This document shows, one piece after another, positions 1 to 7,954 of a stretch of 64,000 nucleotides of DNA (position 1 is its first letter; every line of letters begins with the position of its first letter). The notes beneath the pieces were generated by a model that made no database searches, was not told the DNA's origin, and worked only from the letters and a program-made list of their open reading frames with translations. Source of the stretch: Vulcanimicrobiota bacterium (GTDB lineage: Bacteria > Vulcanimicrobiota > Xenobia > Xenobiales > JADMJV01); assembly GCA_019637395.1 (NCBI GenBank), contig JAHBVR010000004.1:62001-126000 (forward strand), in the 5' to 3' direction. Made by a program: the position numbers and the translations under genes.

Positions 1-1
1 G

Positions 2-991
2 GCCAAGGCCTTGGGTCCGTTCTTTGCCCGCAAGCCCTACTTTGCCAAATATGCGACCACCTTCCAGGTCATCTGTCCGCCGCTGCCTCCTTTTGGCCAG
101 CCCGGACCTCCTATCCCAACTCCCATTCCCTTTCCTATCAAGAACTGCATGGTTCCGGTGGCTCGAGCTTTCGGATTTGTCTACTCGGTCAGTCTGAATC
201 TCGGCCTGGGCGAGAATTTTTATACTCACAGCGACTGGTGGATTTTTGGAGAGGGCGTCGTGCCCATGGTTCCTCAAGCCGATCCGACCAAGTTAGCCGA
301 GAAATTCACCAGTTTTGGCTCGAGCACGTTGGCGGCCCTGGATCCGGCCACTATCGTAGGAAAATTCATCGAATCCGCCGCCAAAGATATGGTGGCCTAC
401 GTCGTCACCGAGGTGTGTAAGCAAATCGTGACCAAAATCGCCTCGGCCGCCATTCCCTATGTCGGTCTGACCGACATCGCCGGCACGCTGCTGGATGAAA
501 TCACGCAAAATCTGAGCAACCGGTTCGGCGCCCAAACCACCGCCGGCGACGCCATGACCTCGGCTTTGACCAGCTCGGTGGCCAACGCCGGTAAAGCCAC
601 GCTGGACAACCTGGCCAGCGTGATCAGCCTCAACCTGCAGGATGAGTTCCTGCGCGAATACAACGGAACTCTGGTCTATGCGGAGGAGACCATTACGGTC
701 GGCGGAAAGAACGCCACCGGCATGTTCGTGGCTGGCGGAGATATTCAGATCAACTCCCTGCAGTGCACAGGCACCTTGCTCTCCCAAAACGGCAACGTCG
801 CCTGCAGCCGCCTGCTCTTCTATCCCTACTTCAACCAGGCTTCGCTCTACGTTCCCAAGGAAGGCCCCAGCGGCTGGCTGAGCCGCGGCAAGGAATTCCT
901 CTACGACAAAGACTATGCCAGTAACAAAGCGGTGGATATCGGACCTCCCGCCATACCGCCGGTCGTGTCCGCGCAGGGATGGTTCCAGTGA
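2..991 (+). CDS. C-terminal part of a large surface/pilus-associated protein (left edge truncated)
   Basis: The frame is open from base 2, so the start lies outside the window and at least 329 residues are seen. The middle is Ala/Thr-rich helical sequence (about residues 95-210). The last 110 residues are beta-rich, with a Gly-spaced segment (GMFVAGGDIQINSLQ, TGTLLSQNGNVACS) that resembles the C-terminal end of the PilX-like protein at 33.0-35.4 kb (GMMYARGSIWIESGD). The stop overlaps the next gene, a prepilin, so the two are translationally coupled. Context suggests a non-pilin component or tip/surface protein of a type IV pilus-like assembly. That role is inferred from neighbours and the weak similarity. 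No catalytic motif is visible. Confidence 0.6.
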   Translation, partial: AKALGPFFARKPYFAKYATTFQVICPPLPPFGQPGPPIPTPIPFPIKNCMVPVARAFGFVYSVSLNLGLGENFYTHSDWWIFGEGVVPMVPQADPTKLAEKFTSFGSSTLAALDPATIVGKFIESAAKDMVAYVVTEVCKQIVTKIASAAIPYVGLTDIAGTLLDEITQNLSNRFGAQTTAGDAMTSALTSSVANAGKATLDNLASVISLNLQDEFLREYNGTLVYAEETITVGGKNATGMFVAGGDIQINSLQCTGTLLSQNGNVACSRLLFYPYFNQASLYVPKEGPSGWLSRGKEFLYDKDYASNKAVDIGPPAIPPVVSAQGWFQ

Positions 992-1437
992 AAAGGCGCG
1001 GCTTCGGCATCGCCGAGGCGCTGCTGTCCATCTGCATCTGCTTTATGGCCTTTGCCGTCTTCATGAGCGTGTTTTCCAGTGCCAACCGCGCCAGCGTGCA
1101 AAGTCGTAACCGCACGGCCGCGATTTTGCTGGCCAACACCTTGATGGACGAGCTGGAAGCTCATCCTTACGGGGAGAAGAGGCCTCGCTCTTGGGACACC
1201 GAGGTGGATCACCCGGTGCGCGTCTGGGTCGAGGGCAACCTGGTGGAAATGGATTTTCACAAGGAGATCAAGTTCGAGACCAAAGGCGCCATCGGGGATT
1301 CGGAGGACTCCAGGGACATGGCCACCATTACCATCAGTTGGCGCGAAAACATGGGCGAAAAGCAGAGTCCGGTGGTCCGCCCTGATGACAACAAATCGCT
1401 GGTGGTGCGCTACCCGTTGTGGAGGGGACAACAATGA
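979..1437 (+). CDS. Type IV prepilin-like protein (152 aa)
   Basis: The short basic leader ends in Gly and is followed by FGIAEALLS, the prepilin peptidase site with Phe at +1 and Glu at +5. About 20 hydrophobic residues follow (ICICFMAFAVFMSVF). The product should be processed by a PilD-type peptidase and inserted in the inner membrane before assembly into a pilus or pseudopilus. The ATG at 979 lies inside the preceding gene. A GTG at 988, in frame, forms a GTGA overlap with that gene's stop and is an equally likely start. The 3' end overlaps the next prepilin gene by ATGA. The globular part is not recognised. It is most like a minor pilin/GspI-PilV class protein by size and position. Confidence 0.8.
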   Translation: MVPVKRRGFGIAEALLSICICFMAFAVFMSVFSSANRASVQSRNRTAAILLANTLMDELEAHPYGEKRPRSWDTEVDHPVRVWVEGNLVEMDFHKEIKFETKGAIGDSEDSRDMATITISWRENMGEKQSPVVRPDDNKSLVVRYPLWRGQQ

Positions 1438-2210
1438 GCAGCCGCCGCGGCATGACCTACATCGAGGTGCTCATCTACGTGGTGCTGGCCGGAATGGCTT
1501 CACTGGCGGTAGGCGCGCTCTTTTCGCTGGGCCGTAAGACCCAAAATACCACCATGTCGGGCTATCTGGTCAGTGGCCAGGCGGATACGGCCCTGCGCTG
1601 GATACGCCGGGATCTGCAAGAGACGGCCATGGTCAGCATCGTCACTTATCCCAACGCCGACAAAACCAACCAGCCGCCCGGGTGTTCTTTCACCAGTGCC
1701 CGCGACCTGGGTAACATTCAGAGCGGAGAAGCCAAGCTCAACGTCAGCCAGTATGCCAAACCGAATTGGCGCAAACATGTCTTCTACAGCCTCAAGGACA
1801 AGGATGGCCGGCGAGGTGACCTGATTCGCTGGGAACTGGGTTTGACCGAGGCGGAGAAGGACTTCGTGCCTCACACCGCGGCCACGCTGCCCAATGCCTT
1901 CAGTGAAAACAAGTATCGGCACGTTCTGCTGCACGATGTGCTGCTGGCCAACCAGAAGGTGCCGAACCTGAAGAGTCTCCCCAACTATCAGACCGATGCG
2001 CACGGCGGCTTTCGGGTCATGTTCGTGAAGCGAGCCGGTGGAGAGTCGGGTGCGGAAACTCTGACGGATGTCAATCCGGGCGATAACAGTAAGCCCCAGG
2101 AAGCCACCGACCACGCCAATCTGGTCAATGTGCGCCTGGAGATCCTGGCTGACGATAAATACAATCCCTCGTTCTATCAGGTGGAGTTCAAAGTTCATCC
2201 CCGTTATTAG
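1434..2210 (+). CDS. Type IV prepilin-like protein, PilW/GspJ-sized (258 aa)
   Basis: Starts at the ATG that overlaps the previous stop (ATGA), with a GGAGGGG ribosome site 7 bases upstream. An upstream GTG in the same frame is less likely. Leader MSSRRG is followed by MTYIEVLIYV, a prepilin cleavage site with Glu at +5, then a hydrophobic helix to about residue 33. The rest is a soluble domain of about 220 residues, a size typical of PilW/GspJ minor pilins, containing the helical stretch ALRWIRRDLQE common after the pilin helix. It is the last gene of the cluster and is followed by a hairpin with a T-rich tail. Role as a minor (pseudo)pilin is from family knowledge; the specific system is unknown. 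Confidence 0.8.
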   Translation: MSSRRGMTYIEVLIYVVLAGMASLAVGALFSLGRKTQNTTMSGYLVSGQADTALRWIRRDLQETAMVSIVTYPNADKTNQPPGCSFTSARDLGNIQSGEAKLNVSQYAKPNWRKHVFYSLKDKDGRRGDLIRWELGLTEAEKDFVPHTAATLPNAFSENKYRHVLLHDVLLANQKVPNLKSLPNYQTDAHGGFRVMFVKRAGGESGAETLTDVNPGDNSKPQEATDHANLVNVRLEILADDKYNPSFYQVEFKVHPRY

Positions 2211-2237
2211 TAGATTCACCTGAAGGATTGCCCGAGG

Positions 2238-2273
2238 ACCATCACGGAATCACTCCGCGATGGTTCTTCTTTT
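2238..2273 (+). terminator. Rho-independent terminator of the first pilin cluster
   Basis: Arms 2238-2248 and 2254-2264 pair over 11 bp with one mismatch and a 5-base loop, followed by tcttctttt. It lies 28 bases after the prepilin stop. The stem overlaps the first annotated ATG (2260) of the following membrane protein, which argues that this protein may start a few codons later. Confidence 0.55.
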
Positions 2274-2733
2274 GCCGCTGGTGCTGGTGCTGGTCGCGGA
2301 ATTGGCGACTTTGGCCGGCATCAGCGCCCTGCGCAAAACGTATGACAGCGATTTCTATTTGCCCGGCGGCGTCGCCTTCGGCCCTCGGGGACAAAACCGC
2401 AAACTGTATCTTGCCTGTCTCTTGCAATTGCTGGCCTGGGCTTGGTACACCGTTTGGGTAGGCCGTCGTCTGGGCCTGGCTGAAATTCTACCCGCCGCCC
2501 TGGCCGCTCCGAAAATTAGCGCGGCGGCCATCGCGGCCCCCTATTTGCTGGCCATGCTGCTGATCGTCAGCGTGGGACGCCACCTGGGCCGCTTCTCCGA
2601 CTTGCGCATGACCCGCCCCGACGGCAGCGAAATCCTTCCCATGGACCTGATGCGCCCTCTCAGCCTGGCCGTCAACGCCTACGGCACCCTGAGCCTGCTC
2701 GTTCCCCTGCTGCTCTATCTCGACCCTGGCTAA
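2260..2733 (+). CDS. Small integral membrane protein of unknown function (157 aa)
   Basis: No family recognised. Hydropathy by eye gives about four membrane segments: residues 1-20, 46-66, 80-108 and 137-155. A charged loop (GRFSDLRMTRPDGSE) lies between the third and fourth. The ATG at 2260 falls within a terminator-like hairpin, and no clear ribosome site precedes it. A GTG at 2281 (residue 8) is an alternative start that still leaves the first segment mostly intact. The gene is alone between the pilin cluster and the convergent chemosensory operon, whose last gene it overlaps by 4 bases at the 3' end. Confidence 0.55.
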   Translation: MVLLLPLVLVLVAELATLAGISALRKTYDSDFYLPGGVAFGPRGQNRKLYLACLLQLLAWAWYTVWVGRRLGLAEILPAALAAPKISAAAIAAPYLLAMLLIVSVGRHLGRFSDLRMTRPDGSEILPMDLMRPLSLAVNAYGTLSLLVPLLLYLDPG

Positions 2734-4637
2734 AGCTGGAAATAGAAGGCGGCGCCCTGACCGGGGGTGGCTTCGGCCCAGATTTTGCCGGCGTGGCGGC
2801 TGACCACGCGCTGGACGGTGGCCAGGCCCACGCCGGTGCCTTCGAATTCGCTGGCCGAGTGCAGCCGTTGGAAGGGGGTGAAGAGTTTTTCCGCCGCGGC
2901 CATGTCGAAACCGGCACCGTTGTCGCGGATGCAGAACTGGCCGGGAGCGGGGCGCCTCAGGCTGATGCGGGCGACTTCGCGCTGGCTGGTGTATTTCCAG
3001 GCATTGCCCAGCAGGTTCTCGAGCAGGATCTTGAGCAGGCGGGCGTCGGCCTTGACTTCCAGGCCCGGCTCGATGTCCACTTCCACCTGACGGTCCGGAT
3101 GGGCCGCCCGCAGGTCTTCGATGACCTGCCGGGCCAAATCGCTGACACTGCAGCGGCGTAAGTCGAGGTGCGCGGTAGAAATGCTGGCCAGGGCCAGCAG
3201 GTCATCAATGAGCAGACCCATGCGCTCGCCGGCTTTGAGTACCCGAGTTAAATAGAAATTCCCTTTTTCACCGATGGTTTCGCGGCAATCCCGTTCCAGG
3301 GCGGCGGAAAAGCCCATGATGGCGCGCAAAGGAGCACGCAGGTCGTGAGAGACCGAATAGCTGAATGCTTCCAGTTCGCGATTCTTGTCCTCCAACTGGG
3401 AAATCAGCACGGCTCTGGCTTCGGCCAGCTCCGAGGCGGCCCGCGCCTGGGCGGCCTCCAGTTCCTTCTGCAGCATCTCTTGCTGGTAACGGCGCCGCTC
3501 ACTTTCCAACTGACGGCGGCGCAACTGGGCTCGCAGACGGGCCCGCAGCAGATCCAGGTCATGACTGCGCACGATGGTGTCATCGGCTCCGGCGGCCAGG
3601 CATTCGACGGTCATATGAGCATCTTCACGCTCGGTGATGATGACCAGGGGGATCTCGCGCATGCCGGGCGTCTCTTTGACCCGCTGGCACAGCTCGAGTT
3701 CGCTGGCCGAAAGCAGGATGCAGTCCACCCCCTGCACGGCCAGAAGCTCCAGTCCCTCCTGGCCGGAGTGAGCCGCGATCAGATCGTAGCCTTCTCCCGC
3801 CAGCGCGCGACTCAGAGCTTGCAGGTAAGCCGGCTCCTGGTCCACCATCAAGACCTTTTTGGGACCCAGCAGACTGGCGGTCAGTTGCGCCGAGACCCCG
3901 GCCCCGCGCACGACCGCCGCCAATCGCGCCAGCACGGTCTCCTGGCTCTCGTTCTTGCTCAGGAAGGCGTCGGCGCCGGCTTCCAGGGCCAGGCCTTCGG
4001 AAGTCCCCGAGCCGGTCAGCAGAATACAGGGAGTGGCCCGGAGCGCGCTGTCCAGGCGCAGGCGTCGAATCACCGTGCAGCCGTCGATACCGGGCAAATG
4101 GCCGTCCACGATCAGGGCGGCCGGCCGGTAGAGAGCGGCCAGGCGTAATCCTTCTTCGCCGGAGGCGGCCGTCAGCACCCGATAATCGTGTTCCTCCATG
4201 GCCCGCTGGTAGGTGCGGCGGACCGTGGAGCTGTCGTCGATCAGCAGCACCAGCGGCTTGTCCTGGTTGTCCTTGGGATTGCGCGCTTCCACCAACTGGC
4301 GGGCGCGGTCCACCACATAGTCGCGATCATAGGGCTTACCCACGTACTCGTCGGCGCCGTTGAGCAGCCCGCGGATGCGGGAGCGCACTTCCGCCTCGGT
4401 GGAGAGCAGCATCACCACGCTCTGCTTGAGCCCTTCACGCACTTCGCCGAGCAGATCGATGCCGTCTCCGTCCGGAAGAATCACGTCCAGCACGATCACG
4501 TCCCAATGTTGCCGGCCCATAGCTTCGCGAGCCTGGGTCAGACTGGCGCACGGGCGCACGGTGAAGCCCGATTCCTCGAAGGCTTCGCCCAGATCCATTC
4601 GCACCGTCAGGCTATCATCAACCAGCAATACGTTCAT
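2730..4637 (-). CDS. Triple-receiver sensor histidine kinase (REC-REC-REC-HisKA-HATPase), 635 aa
   Basis: Last gene of the chemosensory operon; its ATG overlaps the CheB stop (ATGA). Three receiver domains come first. REC1 is residues 1-118 (VDDS, phospho-Asp D51, KP at 101). REC2 is about 127-246 (IDDSS, Asp 178, Lys 228). REC3 is about 260-370, with LLSAS where the Asp should be (Ser 310), so it is probably not phosphorylated. A coiled coil (about 372-425) leads to HisKA with SHDLRAPLR (His 431). The ATPase domain has an N box (LLENLLGNAWKYTS), DNGAGFD and EGTGVGLAT. No membrane segment or output domain. It likely takes phosphate from the CheA upstream onto REC1/REC2 and controls its own kinase. 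In Wsp systems this slot holds the diguanylate cyclase WspR. The open frame extends further upstream inside cheB, but that part is rejected. Confidence 0.88.
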   Translation of the reverse strand: MNVLLVDDSLTVRMDLGEAFEESGFTVRPCASLTQAREAMGRQHWDVIVLDVILPDGDGIDLLGEVREGLKQSVVMLLSTEAEVRSRIRGLLNGADEYVGKPYDRDYVVDRARQLVEARNPKDNQDKPLVLLIDDSSTVRRTYQRAMEEHDYRVLTAASGEEGLRLAALYRPAALIVDGHLPGIDGCTVIRRLRLDSALRATPCILLTGSGTSEGLALEAGADAFLSKNESQETVLARLAAVVRGAGVSAQLTASLLGPKKVLMVDQEPAYLQALSRALAGEGYDLIAAHSGQEGLELLAVQGVDCILLSASELELCQRVKETPGMREIPLVIITEREDAHMTVECLAAGADDTIVRSHDLDLLRARLRAQLRRRQLESERRRYQQEMLQKELEAAQARAASELAEARAVLISQLEDKNRELEAFSYSVSHDLRAPLRAIMGFSAALERDCRETIGEKGNFYLTRVLKAGERMGLLIDDLLALASISTAHLDLRRCSVSDLARQVIEDLRAAHPDRQVEVDIEPGLEVKADARLLKILLENLLGNAWKYTSQREVARISLRRPAPGQFCIRDNGAGFDMAAAEKLFTPFQRLHSASEFEGTGVGLATVQRVVSRHAGKIWAEATPGQGAAFYFQL

Positions 4638-5647
4638 GAAGTCACCTCGCAAGCCTCTTGAATCAACGTGGACACCTGTTGTAGCGGAACGACTTTCTGA
4701 GCCGCCCCCAACTGGACGGCCTCGCGCGGCATTCCATAGACCACCGAGCTGGCCTCGTCCTGGGCCATGGTCAGCCCGCCGGCGCGGTGAATGGCCAATA
4801 GCCCGGCCGCGCCGTCGCGGCCCATCCCGGTCAGCAGGCAGGCCAGCGCCGCCGAGCCCACTTCTTGGGCCACTGACTCGAAAAGCACATCCACCGAAGG
4901 TCGGCAGGAGTGGCGCGGGGGCTGATCGTCGAGCACCAGCCGTGGTCCGGCCAGACGCAGATGGCGATCGGGCGGCGCCAACAACACGCGGCCCCGGCAC
5001 TCCTGCCAGAGCTGGCCACTGCGCGCATAATCCACCGGTCGCGGGACTTTGCTGGCCAGCCACTGAGCAAATCCTCCACCCAGCGGGGGTTGAATGTGAA
5101 TAACGACCAGGATGGGGACCTGCAGAGTCGGCGGGAGCGAGCTCAGGATCTCCACCAGAGCACCCGGTCCGCCGGTGGAGGTGCCCAGGCAAATCAGGCG
5201 CACGCGCGGCAGGCCACCCGGTGGAGGGGGACCGAGATCGGCTCGCTTCAGCCGAGCGCGCGGATGGGTGATGACGGCCACTCGGGAAACCAGCCGGACG
5301 CGGCGGACCAGCCCGTTTTCCCAATCCCTGGAGGAAATACAGTCGACCGCTCCGGCCGCCAACACTTTCTGGCAATTCGGATGGGTGGGCCGATCACTCA
5401 GAACCAGGATGGGAGTAGGGGAGAAGGCCATGATTTGCTCGGTGGCCTCCAGGCCGTTCATTCCTTCCAGGTCGACGGCCATCAACACCAGGTCGGGGCG
5501 CAGCTGCTCGCATAGCTCGACCACCTGCCGGCCCTGCCAGGCTTCTCCGACCACCTCGATACCGCCCCGGTTGAGGATTTCCGCCAGTTTTTGACGCAAG
5601 GCGGGAGATTCTTCGGCTATCAAAACTTTCAGGGAAACCTGGTTCAC
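4634..5647 (-). CDS. cheB: CheB/WspF-like chemoreceptor methylesterase with degenerate receiver (337 aa)
   Basis: N-terminal receiver-like domain (residues 6-120) is followed by a Pro-rich linker and the CheB esterase domain (about 148-335). The catalytic triad is visible: Ser 157 in GTSTGGP, His in VVIHIQP and Asp in TGMGRDGA. The receiver is abnormal. The phospho-acceptor position in PDLVLMAVDLEGMNG is Ala 57 rather than Asp, and the conserved Lys near residue 105 is absent (CISSRDW). Phosphorylation control as in classical CheB is therefore unlikely. It should remove methyl groups from the chemoreceptor encoded divergently at 9.9 kb. It overlaps cheA and the downstream kinase by 4 bases each. 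Position equals WspF in Wsp operons. Confidence 0.9.
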   Translation of the reverse strand: MNQVSLKVLIAEESPALRQKLAEILNRGGIEVVGEAWQGRQVVELCEQLRPDLVLMAVDLEGMNGLEATEQIMAFSPTPILVLSDRPTHPNCQKVLAAGAVDCISSRDWENGLVRRVRLVSRVAVITHPRARLKRADLGPPPPGGLPRVRLICLGTSTGGPGALVEILSSLPPTLQVPILVVIHIQPPLGGGFAQWLASKVPRPVDYARSGQLWQECRGRVLLAPPDRHLRLAGPRLVLDDQPPRHSCRPSVDVLFESVAQEVGSAALACLLTGMGRDGAAGLLAIHRAGGLTMAQDEASSVVYGMPREAVQLGAAQKVVPLQQVSTLIQEACEVTS

Positions 5648-7527
5648 GTCAAGAGTCTTCGAATCTCGCGAACAAGTTCTTCTTGATCAAAGCTGCTTTT
5701 CTCGTGATATCCTTGGGCGCCGGCCTGGCGCGCGGCCGCCTCATACTCAGCCCGCGGCAAAGAGCTGACCATCAAAATGGGAAGGGACTGCTCGCGCGGC
5801 CGGGCGCGCAGGCGCTCGATCAGCTCAAATCCGGTCATCCCGGGCATTTCGGCGTCCACCAGGAAGAGGTCGTAGGCCTGGCTCTCCACTTTTTGCAGGG
5901 CCTCGCTGCCACTGCTGGCCAGGTCTACCGTGAAGCCACGGGACTCCAGGATGCTTTGCTGCATGACCCGGGTGGTCAGTGAGTCGTCCACCACCAGGAT
6001 GCGGGCCGGAGCCCGGGTCGCCACCACCGTCCTGGCTACCACTTCGAAGCGGTCGATGCGGGAGGGATCGAGCACCAGCTCCGGCCTCCCTTCCAGGTCC
6101 AGAGCCGCTCCGCTGATGGCGGGATGGCACGGAGCCAGAGCGGGCAAGGGATAGACCAGGGTCTGCACCATTCCGTCCACCGCTTCCACCTGGAAAACAG
6201 CCGTGCCGCTGGCCGCGGCCACTACTACTCGGATGTCTTCCGCGCGGGCCAGGCCGTCCCAGTGCAGGAAAGCGGCCAGTCCCAGGCAGGGCAGATCCCG
6301 CAGATCGGGGGTTTCTTCGCGGCTGACTTTAAGCACCGACTCCAGCGGAATCAGCAGGCTCTGATCGCGGCTGCGCACGCGCAAAGCCGGCAGGCTGGCG
6401 GCCCGCACCGGGAAGTCCAGGTGCAGCTTGAAGCCCTGGCCCGGTTGGCTCTCCAACCTGACCCGGCCGCCCAGTCGCTGGGCGGCTTCACGAATCACAT
6501 CCATGCCCACGCCGCGGCCGGACATCTGATTGACTTCCTGGCTGGTGGAAACTCCGCCTTCCAGCAGTCGGTCGAGGTTGCCGTCCTCACCCGACCGGCC
6601 GATGGCCAGGGCGGCCGTGTCCACTCCCCGGCCATCGTCGGAAAGAGTCAAGGCCAGCCAGGTCCCGCGCCTTTCCACCTGAAGATGGACCTGGCCGACC
6701 GTTTCCTTACCGGCACGGCGGCGCTGCTCGGGAGTCTCGATGCCGTGAGCGATGGCATTGCGAACTCCCTGGACCAGGGCCGCCCGGAGCAGGCGCAAGA
6801 CGGATTCCTCCAGCTTGACTTCCGGGCCCTGCGCCTGGAATCGGGCCTGCAGTTGCATTTCCTGAGCGGCGTCACGCAGAGTCCGCTGCAGAGTGGTATA
6901 CAGGCTGCTGAGGGGCAGCAGGCGCAACTGTTCCAATGCTTGGTGAAGCTCTTGCAATTCGCGCCGCAAATGATCCAGTTGGGCGGCCAGCTCCCGGCCT
7001 TCGCGGCGCGCAATCTCTTCGATTTCCCCGCCGCCGGCCAGTTCGGCTACCTCCAGCCAGGCCTGCTGGCCGCCGCGTAAATCGTGGAGGCGAGCGTAAG
7101 TCTGACTGACATCGCCGAGCAAGGCCTGGATTTCGTTGGGGTCGACCCGCTGGCCGGCCGGTTCCTCGGGACGCATGACGCGGGTGGAGGCGGCTTTGGG
7201 CGGCTCGGCCGTCTGGCCCAGCCGGGTCAGGGAAAGCTGAATGCGGTCCAGCCAGCGGAAGGCCTGACTGATCAGCCCGCCGGGCTCTTCCGGCCGGGAC
7301 TGGCGGAAATTTTCCAGCAGATCTTCCAGAGAGTGCACTTGTTCGGCCAATTCACTCTGCTTGACCACGCGGGCCGCGCCCTTGAGGGTATGAGCCTGAC
7401 GGAGCAGAGCCCCGGCTGTGGCCGCTGACCATTCCGCTTCCAATTGCAGCAGACCGCCGTTCAGTTGCTCCAACAACTCGGACGCCTCCTGGCGGAAGTA
7501 GCGCAGGGTATCCTTAGACACGTTCAA
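5644..7527 (-). CDS. cheA: CheA-REC hybrid chemosensory kinase (WspE/FrzE-type), 627 aa
   Basis: Hpt domain at residues 1-105 has the phosphorylatable His 46 in RQAHTLKGAAR. A linker/dimerisation region (about 150-210) and a HATPase domain with DDGRGVD and SGRGVGMDVI follow. Next come a CheW-like coupling domain (about 375-490) and a C-terminal receiver (about 507-627) with VVDDS and the acceptor Asp in LFLVDAEMPG. This fused receiver is characteristic of WspE, FrzE and other alternative-function chemosensory kinases rather than flagellar CheA. There is no obvious separate CheY-binding P2 domain. It overlaps the upstream cheW by 14 bases and cheB by 4. Phosphate probably flows from His 46 to its own receiver and to the downstream multi-receiver kinase. 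Confidence 0.92.
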   Translation of the reverse strand: MNVSKDTLRYFRQEASELLEQLNGGLLQLEAEWSAATAGALLRQAHTLKGAARVVKQSELAEQVHSLEDLLENFRQSRPEEPGGLISQAFRWLDRIQLSLTRLGQTAEPPKAASTRVMRPEEPAGQRVDPNEIQALLGDVSQTYARLHDLRGGQQAWLEVAELAGGGEIEEIARREGRELAAQLDHLRRELQELHQALEQLRLLPLSSLYTTLQRTLRDAAQEMQLQARFQAQGPEVKLEESVLRLLRAALVQGVRNAIAHGIETPEQRRRAGKETVGQVHLQVERRGTWLALTLSDDGRGVDTAALAIGRSGEDGNLDRLLEGGVSTSQEVNQMSGRGVGMDVIREAAQRLGGRVRLESQPGQGFKLHLDFPVRAASLPALRVRSRDQSLLIPLESVLKVSREETPDLRDLPCLGLAAFLHWDGLARAEDIRVVVAAASGTAVFQVEAVDGMVQTLVYPLPALAPCHPAISGAALDLEGRPELVLDPSRIDRFEVVARTVVATRAPARILVVDDSLTTRVMQQSILESRGFTVDLASSGSEALQKVESQAYDLFLVDAEMPGMTGFELIERLRARPREQSLPILMVSSLPRAEYEAAARQAGAQGYHEKSSFDQEELVREIRRLLT

Positions 7528-7951
7528 AACGTCTCTGAATTTCTTCTACCAGAGCGAACAGGTCGATTTCTTGGGCTTGCTGGGAGTCTCCAGCCGTCAG
7601 CGAGGCGGTGGTGGCCTCCAGCGCCAGTCCCACTAACTGGGGTTGGGGAACGACCAGGATCCAGAGTGGTCCGGCTGCGGGCGGAGCCGAGATCCCCATC
7701 AGATCGGCCAGCCGGTAGACGGGCACCAGGTTGCCGCGCAGTCCTGCCAGGCCCAGCAATTCAGGCGGGGAGCCCGGTAGGGGAGTGATGGTTCGGGAAC
7801 GCAGCACTTCGCTGACTTGCTCCAGGGGCAGGCTCAGGCTGCGGGAACCTAGCTGGAAGCTCAGCCGGTTGCGGACTTGCTCGCGCAGGTCGGCCGGCGC
7901 CAGGCGGAAGCTCTCGTCAAACTGGCGGCGAATTTGTTCGGCTCGGCTCAT
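7514..7951 (-). CDS. cheW: CheW-like coupling protein (145 aa), second copy
   Basis: A single CheW domain with the usual pattern: LSFQLGSRSLSLPLEQVSEV, then PGSPPELLGLAGLRGNLVPVYRLADLMG and a C-terminal strand-rich half. The N-terminal 25 residues (RRQFDESFRLAPADLREQVR) are charged and helical, as in WspD-like proteins. It couples the chemoreceptor to CheA. It starts 3 bases after the cheR stop and overlaps the start of cheA by 14 bases. The presence of two CheW proteins flanking CheR matches WspB and WspD. Confidence 0.9.
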   Translation of the reverse strand: MSRAEQIRRQFDESFRLAPADLREQVRNRLSFQLGSRSLSLPLEQVSEVLRSRTITPLPGSPPELLGLAGLRGNLVPVYRLADLMGISAPPAAGPLWILVVPQPQLVGLALEATTASLTAGDSQQAQEIDLFALVEEIQRRFERV

Positions 7952-7954
7952 AGC

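Noticed and set aside
4638-5375. N-terminal extension of the triple-receiver kinase
   Set aside because: It overlaps cheB on the same strand in another frame and has Pro/Arg-rich shadow composition. The ATGA junction gives a clear start.
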